This document shows, piece after piece, positions 1 to 8,309 of a stretch of DNA of 64,000 nt. The DNA is from Stutzerimonas stutzeri (lineage in GTDB: Bacteria; Pseudomonadota; Gammaproteobacteria; Pseudomonadales; Pseudomonadaceae). The notes under the pieces are model-generated. The model was not told the origin of the DNA, made no database searches, and saw only the letters and a program-made list of their open reading frames with translations. How positions within the stretch are numbered: the first letter of the stretch is position 1; the number at the start of each line of letters is the position of its first letter. The stretch lies in the NCBI RefSeq assembly GCF_009789555.1, contig NZ_CP046902.1, positions 1,628,001 to 1,692,000 on the forward strand. The letters are read 5' to 3'. The position numbers and the translations under genes were made by a program.

Positions 1-118
1 GCGCCGGACAACTGGGACGGCAGAAGATCCGGGTCGAACGCACGGCGAACACGAAACGATCGTCATAGCCTGGATCGCGGTCGCAGAGTGCTTGCCAACA
101 GTGGTCGAAATCGAGCAT
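1..118 (-). CDS. ada: Ada, bifunctional DNA-methyl repair protein and activator (5' end only)
   Basis: The first 39 codons of a minus-strand gene lie here; the rest is beyond the left edge. The translation has the Ada N-terminal signature: an FVFAVRST stretch followed by IFCRPSCPA. Cys33 and Cys37 correspond to the zinc-ligand cysteines of the E. coli Ada methylphosphotriester domain; the first is the methyl acceptor (Cys38 in E. coli). Ada repairs alkylated DNA and, once methylated, activates the adaptive response. The ATG at 118 has a GGGAG ribosome-binding site about 7 bases upstream. Only the N-terminal domain is visible, so whether the AraC and methyltransferase domains follow cannot be seen. 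Confidence 0.8.
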   Translation of the reverse strand, partial: MLDFDHCWQALCDRDPGYDDRFVFAVRSTRIFCRPSCPA

Positions 119-276
119 TGCGGTGCTCCCTGGGTGGTTGATTCGAATTGTCCGCCCTGCTCATCGTGGATGCCAATCCGCAACGCGCTTTTAAACTTGG
201 CGGCGACCATGGAAGCCCGATGACGATTACCGTAACCTGCAATCCTGCATAGTCGAAAAGGGTCTATACGCTGCTG

Positions 277-1167
277 ATGAAAACGCCAAAACGACTCGAG
301 CCGCTTGTCGAGGATGGGCTGATCGACGAAGTGCTGCGGCCGCTGATGAGCGGCAAGGAAGCAGCGGTCTATGTGGTGCGCTGCGGCGACGAGCTGCGCT
401 GCGCAAAGGTCTACAAGGAGGCCAACAACCGGAGTTTTCGCCAGGCCGTCAAGTATCAGGAAGGTCGCAAGGTGCGTAGCAGCCGCGATGCCCGTGCGAT
501 GGCCAAGGGCTCCAAACACGGGCGCAAGGAAAAGGAAGAAAACTGGCAGAACGCTGAAGTCGCTGCGTTGTTCCGCCTGGCCGATGCGGGCGTGCGCGTG
601 CCCAAGCCTTACGATTTTCTCGACGGTGTGCTGCTGATGGAGATGATCACGGGCGACGATGGCGATGCCGCGCCGCGTCTCAACGACGTCGATCTGCATC
701 CTGACGATGCGCGCGAATTCCACGCGTTCATGATCGGCGAGGTAGTGAAGATGCTTTGCGCCGGTCTGGTCCATGGCGATCTGTCCGAATTCAACGTGCT
801 GCTCGACGGCTACGGGCCGGTGATCATCGACCTGCCGCAGGCGGTCGACGCTGCCGGCAACAACCACGCGTTCGAGATGCTCGAGCGCGACGTGGGCAAC
901 ATGTCGGCGTACTTTGGCAGGTTCGCCCCTGAACTCAGGTTCACCCGCTATGCCAAGGAAATGTGGGCGCTCTATGAAGACGGCAAGCTCACCCCGGAAA
1001 CAGAGCTGACCGGCGAATTCGCAGAACCGGAAGACGCCGCGGATCTCGACGCGGTGATGCGCGAGATCAAGGCGACCCTGGCTGATCAGACTCGCAAGGA
1101 GGCGCTGCGCAACGCCACGGACGAGCCGACTGACGAACCGCCTACGCCGCCGTGGATGCGTAACTGA
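277..1167 (+). CDS. RIO1-family serine/threonine kinase
   Basis: A 296-residue atypical protein kinase of the RIO family. A nucleotide-binding loop SGKEAAVY (25-32), the ATP-anchoring Lys44, the catalytic loop HGDLSEFN (166-173) and a metal-binding IIDLPQ motif (183-188, Asp185 in place of the DFG aspartate) are all present, so it should be active. A basic stretch follows the N-lobe at about 60-90. Eukaryotic RIO1 works in small-subunit ribosome maturation; bacterial substrates are poorly known. The gene stands alone, divergent from ada, with a weak AAAGGG ribosome-binding site. A short imperfect hairpin (about 1181-1197, 7-bp stem) follows the stop. Confidence 0.88.
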   Translation: MKTPKRLEPLVEDGLIDEVLRPLMSGKEAAVYVVRCGDELRCAKVYKEANNRSFRQAVKYQEGRKVRSSRDARAMAKGSKHGRKEKEENWQNAEVAALFRLADAGVRVPKPYDFLDGVLLMEMITGDDGDAAPRLNDVDLHPDDAREFHAFMIGEVVKMLCAGLVHGDLSEFNVLLDGYGPVIIDLPQAVDAAGNNHAFEMLERDVGNMSAYFGRFAPELRFTRYAKEMWALYEDGKLTPETELTGEFAEPEDAADLDAVMREIKATLADQTRKEALRNATDEPTDEPPTPPWMRN

Positions 1168-1388
1168 CCGAGCTGGCCATCGACCGTTCCGACGGTCGGG
1201 TATCGCACCGGCTGGCGTGGCGCACGGCGCTTTCGGTGCGGAGCGTCCTGCGGTCAGCGCTCTGGCTCGGGTATCGGCCCATGCTCGGATGACCGGGCAC
1301 TGGCCCGTCTGCAGCAACGCACGTCGGTTCGTCAGCCGCCGATTGGGCGTATCATGGTCGCTGATTCAACTCGAGCGGGAGCGTCGCA

Positions 1389-1853
1389 ATGCAAGGTCAG
1401 CCACAGGTCATCGAATACCTCAAGGAACTGCTGCGTGGGGAGCTGGCCGCGCGCGATCAGTATTTCCTGCACTCGCGGATGTACGCCGACTGGGGCTTCA
1501 GCAAACTCTACGAGCGCATCAACCACGAGATGGAAGAGGAAACCCAGCACGCTGACGCATTGCTGCAGCGCATCCTGTTCCTCGAAGGTACGCCCGACAT
1601 GACGCCCGAGCCGCTGAACGTCGGGCACACCGTGCCGGACATGCTGCGCAGCGACCTGGCACTGGAATACAAGGTGCGGGCCGCGCTGGCCAAGGGAATC
1701 GAGCTGGCCGAACAGCACGGCGACTATCCGACGCGCGACATTCTCGCCGCGCAACTGATGGATACCGAAGAAGATCATGCCTACTGGCTGGAGCAGCAGC
1801 TCGGGCTGATCGATCGCATCGGCCTGCAAAACTACCTGCAATCGCAGGCGTAA
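1389..1853 (+). CDS. ftnA: Bacterial ferritin (FtnA type, formerly BfrA), haem-ligand Met absent
   Basis: A 154-residue four-helix ferritin that oxidises and stores iron. Ferroxidase-centre residues are in place: Glu18, Glu51, His54, a glutamate near 93, Glu127 and His130. Position 52, the methionine that binds haem between subunits in true bacterioferritins, is threonine (EEETQH). This matches P. aeruginosa FtnA rather than the haem-binding BfrB, so the protein probably forms haem-free subunits. It ends 7 bases before the convergent cueR stop. No bacterioferritin-associated ferredoxin gene is nearby. An ATG at 1354 opens a different, unrelated frame and is not the start. Confidence 0.9.
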   Translation: MQGQPQVIEYLKELLRGELAARDQYFLHSRMYADWGFSKLYERINHEMEEETQHADALLQRILFLEGTPDMTPEPLNVGHTVPDMLRSDLALEYKVRAALAKGIELAEQHGDYPTRDILAAQLMDTEEDHAYWLEQQLGLIDRIGLQNYLQSQA

Positions 1854-1860
1854 TCGCCGC

Positions 1861-2259
1861 TCAACAGCAGCCGCCGGACTCCAGATCCTTTAGGATCGGG
1901 CAGTCCGGGCGGTCGTCGCCGTGGCAATGGTCGATCAACTGTTGCAGCGTGTCGCGCAGGCCCACCAGCTCGGCGATCTTCTGGTTCAGCGCGTCGATAT
2001 GCGCGCCGGCCAACGCCTTGACGTCGGCACTGGCGCGCTGGCGGTCCTGCCAGAGCGTCAGCAGCTTGCCTACTTCCTCCAGAGAAAACCCAAGGTCCCG
2101 CGAACGCTTGATGAAGGCGAGGCGGTGCAGGTCTTCCTGACCGTAATGGCGATAGCCGTTGGCACTGCGCCCGGCGGGGCTGATCAGGTCGATGGATTCG
2201 TAGTAGCGGATCATCTTCGCCGACAATCCGGTTTTCTTCGCCGCTTGGCCAATGTTCAT
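1861..2259 (-). CDS. cueR: CueR, copper-responsive MerR-family activator
   Basis: A 132-residue MerR-type regulator. The N-terminal winged helix-turn-helix (residues 1-70) is followed by a dimerisation helix and a metal-binding loop. Cys112 and Cys120, separated by seven residues (C-HGDDRPD-C), are the Cu(I)-binding pair that identifies CueR. The frame is open further upstream, but the ATG at 2259 is preceded by GGGGAGA and begins the conserved MNIGQAA. It should sense cytoplasmic Cu(I) and activate copA and copZ from the operator near 4793-4820. It lies 118 bp downstream of copA on the same strand. The C-terminus ends in two further cysteines. Confidence 0.93.
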   Translation of the reverse strand: MNIGQAAKKTGLSAKMIRYYESIDLISPAGRSANGYRHYGQEDLHRLAFIKRSRDLGFSLEEVGKLLTLWQDRQRASADVKALAGAHIDALNQKIAELVGLRDTLQQLIDHCHGDDRPDCPILKDLESGGCC

Positions 2260-2377
2260 GCGGGTCTCCCCAGGTATCTCAGGGTGGGTTTGTGTGGGTG
2301 CCGGTGGGTATCGCCGCGCAAAGGCGCATCCTTCGTCGTGTGCGATCCGTCGGTGCGGGCGCAGGGCGTAACCGTCA

Positions 2378-4759
2378 TCACGCCCCCGGCTTCCAGCGTC
2401 TGAGCAAGAGGGCATTGCTGACCACGCTGACGCTGGACAGCGCCATCGCTGCCCCGGCTACCACCGGGCTGAGAAAGCCGAAGGCCGCCAGCGGGATACC
2501 CACGAGGTTGTAGATGAAGGCCCAGAAGAGGTTTTGCTGGATCTTGCGATAGGTGAGCCGGCTGATCTCCAGGGCCGCCGGCACCAGCCGGGGGTCGCCG
2601 CGCATCAGCGTGATGCCGGCGGCATGCATGGCTACATCGGTCCCGGTGCCCATGGCGATGCCCACATCGGCGGCGGCCAGGGCCGGAGCGTCGTTGATTC
2701 CGTCGCCGACCATGGCCACGACCGCGCCGCCTTGTTTCAGCGCTGAAACGGTGGCGGCCTTGTCCGCTGGCAAGACCTCGGCGTGCACGCTGTCGATGTG
2801 CAGCGCCTCGGCCACCGCGCGGGCGCTGCCTCGGTTGTCGCCTGTGATCAGGTGGCTGCGGATATGCCGTGCCTCGAGGTCGGCAATGGCCTTGGCTGCA
2901 CCCGGTTTGAGGCTGTCACCGAAGGCGAACAAGCCAAGCACCCGTGACTGCGGAGCCGTCTCGATGAGCCATGACAGGGTGCGCCCTTCGGCTTCCCAGG
3001 CGTGCGCGTCGGCGTTCAGTGCGCCTGGTTGCAGCCCGCTGTCATCGAGCAGTCGCCGGTTGCCCAGCGCGAGAGAACGGCCATCGAGTTCACCGGCAAT
3101 GCCGCGCCCTGTCAGTGACTGGCTTCGGCGTACCGTGGCGATCGCCAGGCCCTCCTCGGCGCAGCGGTGGAGCACCGCCTGAGCCAACGGGTGTTCGCTG
3201 CCACGTTGCAGCGCACCGGCCTGTTGCAGGAGGCTCGCCTCGTTGCCGTCCACCGCCAGCAGATGAACGATGCGCGGTTGGCCGGAGGTCAGGGTACCGG
3301 TCTTGTCGAAGGCCACGGCGTTGACGGCATGAGCGATTTCGAGCGCCTCGGCGTCCTTGATCAGGATGCCGTGGCGCGCCGCCACGCCGGTACCGGCCAT
3401 GATCGCCGCCGGGGTGGCCAGGCCGAGCGCGCAGGGACAGGCGATGACCAGCACGGCAACGGCGTTGATCAACGCGACGTCGGCCGGGGCGCCGGCCAGC
3501 AACCAGCCGGCCAAGGTGAAACAGGCAATGATCAGTACGGCCGGGACGAACACCTGGCTGACTTTGTCCACCAGCTTCTGGATCGGCGCTTTCGCTGCCT
3601 GCGCGTCTTCGACCAGCCGGATGATGCGCGCCAGCACGGTCTCGCCGCCCAGTGCGGTGGTGCGGACCAGCAATCGACCTTCGCCGTTGATTGCACCGCC
3701 CGTGACGCGGTCTCCCGGCGTCTTGGCCACGGGCAGGCTTTCGCCGCTGATCAGTGCTTCGTCGGCCTGGCTCTCGCCTTCGACCACCTCTCCATCGACC
3801 GGAAAACGTTCACCTGGCTTGACCAGTACGTGGTCGCCCAGCCGTATCGCGGCGATGGCGACGTCCTCTTCGCGGCCATCGACGACCCTCACCGCGCGCT
3901 CCGGGCGCAGTGCTTCGAGTGCGCGGATCGCGGCGCTGGTCTGACGTTTGGCGCGGCTTTCGAGGTATTTGCCCAGCAATACCAGGGCGATCACCACTGC
4001 CGAGGCTTCGAAATACAGATGCGGCACCTGCCCGGCTGGCGCCGCCCACCACTGATAGAGGCTCAGGCCATAACCGGCGCTGGTGCCGATAGCGACCAAC
4101 AGGTCCATGTTGCCGGCACCCGCGCGCACGGCCTTCCAGCCGGCGATATAAAAGCGCGCACCGAGGATGAACTGCACGGGGGTTGCGAGCAGCAATTGCA
4201 GCCACGGCGGCAGCATCCAGTGGAGGCCGAACAGTTCGCCGAACATCGGTATCACCAGCGGCGCCGACAATGCCAGCGCGGCGATCACCGCAGCGCGCTC
4301 GCGGCGCATACGGCGTCCTGCATCGCCCGTGTCCGGTCGTTCGGTGCCGCTGGTGCGGGCCTCGTAGCCTGCGGCTTCGACGGCCTGGATCAGTGCCGTC
4401 GGATCGACGGCGCCGAGCACGTCGACATGGGCACGCTCGCTGGCCAGGTTGACCGAGGCGCTGCGGACCCCGGGGACCTTGAGCAGGGCGCGTTCGACGC
4501 GGCCGACGCAGCTGGCGCAGGTCATGCCGTCGACCGCCAGTTCCAGCGTGTGTACCGGCACGCCATAGCCGGCGTCCTCCACGGCCTGGATAAGCTCGGC
4601 GACGTTGCCTGCGGCGGTCTCCACCCGCACCTGTTCGGCCGCCAGGTTCACGGCTGCGTGTTGTACGCCGGACACTTTCAGCAGGGCGCGCTCGACCCGT
4701 CCGGCACAGCTGGCGCAGGTCATTCCGCTAATGGGCAGGGTGTAGGTTGAGATGGACAT
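2378..4759 (-). CDS. copA: CopA, Cu(I)-exporting P1B-type ATPase
   Basis: A 793-residue inner-membrane copper pump. Two N-terminal heavy-metal domains carry GMTCASC motifs (Cys15/Cys18 and Cys81/Cys84). Membrane helices start near residue 157. The transport site CPC is at 441-443, the phosphorylated aspartate is in DKTGT (485-489), SEHPLA is at 521-526 and the hinge GDGIND at 685-690. All catalytic motifs are intact, so it should pump cytoplasmic Cu(I) to the periplasm. It is read divergently from copZ, with the CueR-like operator between them, and followed by cueR. The start ATG at 4759 gives the expected short N-terminus before the first metal domain. Confidence 0.95.
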   Translation of the reverse strand: MSISTYTLPISGMTCASCAGRVERALLKVSGVQHAAVNLAAEQVRVETAAGNVAELIQAVEDAGYGVPVHTLELAVDGMTCASCVGRVERALLKVPGVRSASVNLASERAHVDVLGAVDPTALIQAVEAAGYEARTSGTERPDTGDAGRRMRRERAAVIAALALSAPLVIPMFGELFGLHWMLPPWLQLLLATPVQFILGARFYIAGWKAVRAGAGNMDLLVAIGTSAGYGLSLYQWWAAPAGQVPHLYFEASAVVIALVLLGKYLESRAKRQTSAAIRALEALRPERAVRVVDGREEDVAIAAIRLGDHVLVKPGERFPVDGEVVEGESQADEALISGESLPVAKTPGDRVTGGAINGEGRLLVRTTALGGETVLARIIRLVEDAQAAKAPIQKLVDKVSQVFVPAVLIIACFTLAGWLLAGAPADVALINAVAVLVIACPCALGLATPAAIMAGTGVAARHGILIKDAEALEIAHAVNAVAFDKTGTLTSGQPRIVHLLAVDGNEASLLQQAGALQRGSEHPLAQAVLHRCAEEGLAIATVRRSQSLTGRGIAGELDGRSLALGNRRLLDDSGLQPGALNADAHAWEAEGRTLSWLIETAPQSRVLGLFAFGDSLKPGAAKAIADLEARHIRSHLITGDNRGSARAVAEALHIDSVHAEVLPADKAATVSALKQGGAVVAMVGDGINDAPALAAADVGIAMGTGTDVAMHAAGITLMRGDPRLVPAALEISRLTYRKIQQNLFWAFIYNLVGIPLAAFGFLSPVVAGAAMALSSVSVVSNALLLRRWKPGA

Positions 4760-4792
4760 GATGGGCTCCGAATGGCGACTCGTCCACGATGC

Positions 4793-4820
4793 TCAACCTT
4801 TACCTTATGGGAATGTCAAG
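4793..4820. promoter_or_regulatory. Putative CueR operator between copA and copZ
   Basis: The copA-copZ gap contains an imperfect dyad. Read on the minus strand it begins CTTGACATTCCC and ends AAAGGTTGAG, with the ACnTT/AAnGT half-sites typical of CueR boxes. The minus-strand TTGACA (complement of 4814-4819) could be the copA -35 element, with the long spacer expected of MerR-family promoters. Its position fits control of both divergent genes. The assignment rests on motif shape and context only. Confidence 0.6.
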
Positions 4821-4908
4821 TCCAGTACCAGGTTGTCGCAGCAAGGGCCGACGACCTCGACTTCATGGCAAGCTTGGACATCATCACGAACAGACACGGG
4901 AAACCACG

Positions 4909-5100
4909 ATGCAGACCTTCAACGTACACGGCATGACCTGCGCGCATTGCGAACGCGCGGTAACACGGGCTATCCAGGCGCTAGATCCCCAGGCGGGGGT
5001 CCGCGTAGACCTGGATGCCGGGGTGGTTCAGGTCGAAAGCGCGCTAAGCGATGCGGCGATTCGCGAGGCGATCGAGCAGGAGGGTTATCGGATCGAATGA
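4909..5100 (+). CDS. copZ: CopZ-type copper chaperone
   Basis: A 63-residue single heavy-metal-associated domain with the GMTCAHC copper site (Cys11, Cys14). It would carry Cu(I) in the cytoplasm and deliver it to CopA. The frame is open from 4789, but the ATG at 4909 starts the compact MQTFNVHGMTC domain, and upstream codons overlap the promoter region. Its divergent position opposite copA and the shared CueR-like operator support the role. It converges on the downstream tetR gene. Confidence 0.88.
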   Translation: MQTFNVHGMTCAHCERAVTRAIQALDPQAGVRVDLDAGVVQVESALSDAAIREAIEQEGYRIE

Positions 5101-5109
5101 CCGCACGGC

Positions 5110-5125
5110 GGCAGCCTCGGCTGCC
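5110..5125. terminator. Hairpin between convergent copZ and tetR
   Basis: GGCAGC-CTCG-GCTGCC forms a perfect 6-bp stem with a 4-base loop in the 40-bp gap between two convergent stop codons. No T-run follows on either strand, so its strength is uncertain. Confidence 0.4.
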
Positions 5126-5140
5126 AGCCTCGCTGAATCG

Positions 5141-5776
5141 TCAATTGACTACCGTGGCCGCGGTGTCCCAGTCGCGCACCAGACCCCGGAAGAGCGGGTC
5201 GACCAGCGCCGGGCCGTCGATTTGTGGGTCGAACAGCCCTGGGTCCCGGGTCCAGTCGCTGAACAGGCCGACCATCAGTCCGTGCACCGTGCGCGCGGCC
5301 AGTCGCGGCGTCACGCCCGGATACAGGCAGTCCGCGGCCTGTTCCAGCAGTTTTTCGCAGAGTTCGATGAACAGGTTGATGAAGGCGTGGTGGCGCTCTT
5401 CCGCTTCGCGAAGTTCCTCGGTGAATTCACAGCGGTGCAACAGGATGGTCAACACCCGGCGCTTCTGTTCGTCACGGCCCAGCGCGCCAATGCCCTCCAG
5501 GCAGAGGTCGCGCAATGCCTGCAGAGGTTGCGCCTGGGTACAGCTGCAGAGTCGCTCGGTCATCTGCTCCGGCGGAAGGCGTACCTGATTGAGCATCTCG
5601 TGAAACAGATGGGCTTTGTTTTGAAAGTGCCAATACACGGCCCCGCGGGTCACGCCGGCATCGCGGGCGATCTGATCGAGGCTGGTATGCGCCACACCCT
5701 TGTCCAGAAATAGTCGCTCGGCGGAAGCGAGCAGGGCGATACGGGTCTTTTCGGCGTCTTCTTTGGTTCTTCGCAT
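5141..5776 (-). CDS. TetR-family efflux repressor (TtgR/AcrR type)
   Basis: A 211-residue repressor. The N-terminal helix-turn-helix (about residues 10-55, with GVTRGAVYWHF as recognition region) resembles TtgR/AcrR regulators of drug efflux, including the MRRTKEDAEKTR start. The ATG at 5776 is chosen on that conservation; the frame is open to 5851. The C-terminal domain would bind a hydrophobic ligand. It is divergent from a Bcr/CflA-type exporter, and a TtgR-like operator lies between them. It probably represses the exporter and itself until a drug or similar ligand binds. TtgR relatives usually sit beside RND pumps; none is in this window. Confidence 0.85.
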   Translation of the reverse strand: MRRTKEDAEKTRIALLASAERLFLDKGVAHTSLDQIARDAGVTRGAVYWHFQNKAHLFHEMLNQVRLPPEQMTERLCSCTQAQPLQALRDLCLEGIGALGRDEQKRRVLTILLHRCEFTEELREAEERHHAFINLFIELCEKLLEQAADCLYPGVTPRLAARTVHGLMVGLFSDWTRDPGLFDPQIDGPALVDPLFRGLVRDWDTAATVVN

Positions 5777-5865
5777 GTCTGAGCTACGGCAGCTTCGGGC
5801 TGCGTTGGGACCCTGTCGGGCGGATGGTGCGAAGCCGATCCCTCGGCTCACTGCAACTTTGGCTG

Positions 5866-5888
5866 TTTACAATCGTCTCTGTATGTAA
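5866..5888. promoter_or_regulatory. Putative TetR (TtgR-like) operator
   Basis: The 23-bp segment starts TTTACAA and ends TGTATGTAA, and the surrounding bases extend it with GCTG...CAGC arms. Half-site sequence and spacing match the TtgR operator as I recall it (TTTACAA, nine bases, TGTAA). It lies between the divergent tetR (starts 5776) and exporter (starts 5980) genes, where a local repressor would act. Confidence 0.6.
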
Positions 5889-5979
5889 CAGCATCTTGGC
5901 TTCTCTGCAAATGTTCGATATCAGCCACACCCCGGTCGTGCGCTGGCGAACCGCCTTTCTTGTTCTGCGAGTTTTTTCA

Positions 5980-7179
5980 ATGCCCCTTGCGATTCTGCTC
6001 ATTCTGGGCGCTCTCAGCGCCTTCGGCCCGTTGGCGATCGATTTCTATCTACCCGCGTTCCCGGCTATGGCGCGCGCTTTTGCCACAGACGTGGAGCACG
6101 TTCAGCTGTCGCTGGCAGCCTATTTCGTCGGTCTGGCCTTCGGTCAGCTGATTTACGGGCCATTGGCCGACCGGTACGGGCGGCGCTGGCCCCTGTTGGT
6201 CGGCGTCACGCTGTTTACCCTGGCCTCGCTCGCGTGCGCATTCGCACCTTCGCTGGACGGGTTGATCGCAGCGCGTTTCGTCCAGGCGCTGGGTGGCTGC
6301 GCGGGCATCGTGGTGACCCGTGCCGTGGTGCGTGACAGCTGCGATCCGGTGCAAGGCGCCAAGGTTTTTTCACAGCTGATGCTGGTCATGGGGCTGGCGC
6401 CGATTCTCGCCCCGCTGGCGGGTGGGATCTTGATGAATGCCTTCGGATGGCAGTCGATCTTCGTATCGCTGACCGTGTTCAGCGCGCTTTGCGGAATTGC
6501 GGTTGCACTGCGGCTGCCGGAAACACTGCCGGCCGATGCCCCGAAACACCCGCTGAGCGGTACCTTGGGGCGCTACGTCGCCTTGTTCCGCGACCGTGAA
6601 TTCATTGCCTTCGCGCTTGCCGGTGGTGTGGCGATGGCGGGCATGTTTGCCTACATCGCCGGCTCGCCGTTCGTCTTTATCGAATTGTACGGCGTACCGG
6701 CCGAGCATTATGGCTGGCTGTTCGGCAGCAATGCGGCGGGATTCATCCTGGTCTCGCAGATCAACGCGCGGTTGCTGCGCCTGCGAGGGCCGGGCTTCTG
6801 GCTACGGCGCTTCGTCTGGTTCTACTTCGCCTGTGGTGCGACCTTGCTTGTCATCGCCCTGGCCGAGCCGGACGCACTGTGGCCGTTGCTGATCCCACTG
6901 TTCGCCGGGTTGGCGAGCCTCGGCAGTATCCTGCCGAATGCGACGGCCTGTGCCATGGCCAGGCAGGGCCAGCAGGCGGGGCTGGCCTCGGCCCTGATGG
7001 GCAGCCTGCAGTTCTGCGTGGCTGCCATCGCCTCGGCCATGGTCGGTTGGCTGCACGACGGCACGGCCATGCCGATGGCGCTGCTGATCACGGTATGTGC
7101 GCTGGTGGCGGCGTGCCTGGCCTGGTACACCGGCCAGAGCGCCGTTTCGACGCGCAGCGAGGACATCGCCTCATCCTGA
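5980..7179 (+). CDS. Bcr/CflA-family drug exporter (MFS)
   Basis: A 399-residue inner-membrane transporter with about 12 hydrophobic segments. DFYLPAFP (21-28) after the first helix and the MFS motif GPLADRYGRR (60-69) place it in the Bcr/CflA drug:H+ antiporter group, whose members export bicyclomycin, chloramphenicol or related compounds; the substrate here is unknown. The frame is open from 5824, but an early start would read through the operator. The ATG at 5980 starts directly before the first membrane helix and gives normal family length. An alternative ATG at 5911 lacks a better ribosome-binding site. It is divergent from the TetR gene. Confidence 0.88.
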   Translation: MPLAILLILGALSAFGPLAIDFYLPAFPAMARAFATDVEHVQLSLAAYFVGLAFGQLIYGPLADRYGRRWPLLVGVTLFTLASLACAFAPSLDGLIAARFVQALGGCAGIVVTRAVVRDSCDPVQGAKVFSQLMLVMGLAPILAPLAGGILMNAFGWQSIFVSLTVFSALCGIAVALRLPETLPADAPKHPLSGTLGRYVALFRDREFIAFALAGGVAMAGMFAYIAGSPFVFIELYGVPAEHYGWLFGSNAAGFILVSQINARLLRLRGPGFWLRRFVWFYFACGATLLVIALAEPDALWPLLIPLFAGLASLGSILPNATACAMARQGQQAGLASALMGSLQFCVAAIASAMVGWLHDGTAMPMALLITVCALVAACLAWYTGQSAVSTRSEDIASS

Positions 7180-7196
7180 GCTGGCCGCGGCCGACC

Positions 7197-8210
7197 TCAG
7201 AACCCTTCGAGCACGATCTTGCCCTTGGCCTTGCCGCTTTCGATGAACGCATGAGCGCGGCGCAGATTCTGCGCATTGATCGTGCCGTAGTGCTCGCCCA
7301 GGGTGGTCTTGAGCACCCCGCGGTCGACCAATTCGGCGACGCGGTTGAGCAGTTGATGCTGGGCAATCATGTCGGGCGTCTGGTACAGCGAGCGGGTGTA
7401 CATGAACTCCCAATGCAGCGACAGGCTCTTGCGCTTGAGCAGGCTGACATCCAGGCTCGCCGGGTCGTCGATCAGCGCCAGGCGACCTTGAGGCCGCAGC
7501 GCCTCGACGATCTGTGGCAAATGCGAATCGGTGTGGGTCAGGCTGGCCACGTGAGTGACGTCGTCGATGCCCAGGCGCCGGAGTTCTTCGGCGAGCGGCT
7601 GGCTATGATCGATCACTTCGTGGGCACCGAGTTCGCGAACCCAGCGGCTGGTGTCGCTGCGCGACGCGCTGCCTATCACCTTGATCCCGGTCAACTGCCG
7701 CGCCAACTGGGTGAGGATGGAGCCGACCCCACCGGCTGCGCCGATGATGAGCAGGCGCTGATCCTGATCCTCCTTCCCTTCGCGGATTTGCAGGCGTTCG
7801 AACAGCAGTTCCCAGGCGGTAATCGATGTGAGCGGCAGTGCCGCTGCGGCGGCGAAGTCCAGCGAGGCAGGCTTGCGCCCAACGATGCGTTCGTCGACCC
7901 GATGCAGTTGGCTGTTCGCACCGGGGCGGTCCAGCGCGCCGGCATAGAAGACCTCATCGCCCGGCTCGAAAAGCTCCACCTCGCTGCCGACTGCCCGCAC
8001 CACGCCGGCCACGTCCCAGCCGAGTACCTGGTACTGGCCATCTTCCGGCTGGACGCGCATGCGAATCTTGGTGTCGACCGGGTTCACCGAGATGGCGCGC
8101 ACCTCGACCAGCAGGTCACGCGGTCCGGGCGTGGGTTCGGGCAATTCGACGTCGAGCAACGAGCGTGGATCGTCAATGGGTAATGACTGTCGGTAACCGA
8201 TGGCTTTCAT
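7197..8210 (-). CDS. Zinc-type alcohol dehydrogenase / quinone oxidoreductase family protein
   Basis: A 337-residue medium-chain reductase. The N-terminal GroES-like domain is followed by a Rossmann fold with GAAGGVGS (157-164), which binds NADP(H). The GHE-type catalytic zinc site of true alcohol dehydrogenases is not evident: the equivalent region reads GWDVAGVV. An NADPH:quinone or enone reductase is therefore more likely than an alcohol dehydrogenase. It ends 17 bp from the convergent exporter and is divergent from the LysR gene at 8310, which probably controls it. The physiological substrate cannot be told from sequence. Confidence 0.85.
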   Translation of the reverse strand: MKAIGYRQSLPIDDPRSLLDVELPEPTPGPRDLLVEVRAISVNPVDTKIRMRVQPEDGQYQVLGWDVAGVVRAVGSEVELFEPGDEVFYAGALDRPGANSQLHRVDERIVGRKPASLDFAAAAALPLTSITAWELLFERLQIREGKEDQDQRLLIIGAAGGVGSILTQLARQLTGIKVIGSASRSDTSRWVRELGAHEVIDHSQPLAEELRRLGIDDVTHVASLTHTDSHLPQIVEALRPQGRLALIDDPASLDVSLLKRKSLSLHWEFMYTRSLYQTPDMIAQHQLLNRVAELVDRGVLKTTLGEHYGTINAQNLRRAHAFIESGKAKGKIVLEGF

Positions 8211-8309
8211 GGATGCGCTCCGTTGATGAGTGAAGCGGCCATGGTCGTCTTTCGGGCTGTGAATAAAAACTGCATATTTAACTGAGGCTCTTTCAACGGA
8301 ATATTGAAA

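Noticed and set aside
1168..1388. Possible gene between the kinase and the ferritin
   Set aside because: The overlapping open frames have no start site and no conserved sequence; only a weak hairpin is present.
3167..4750. Long plus-strand open frame of 527 codons opposite copA
   Set aside because: It is the antisense shadow of copA, with composition set by the high GC content and no recognisable domain.
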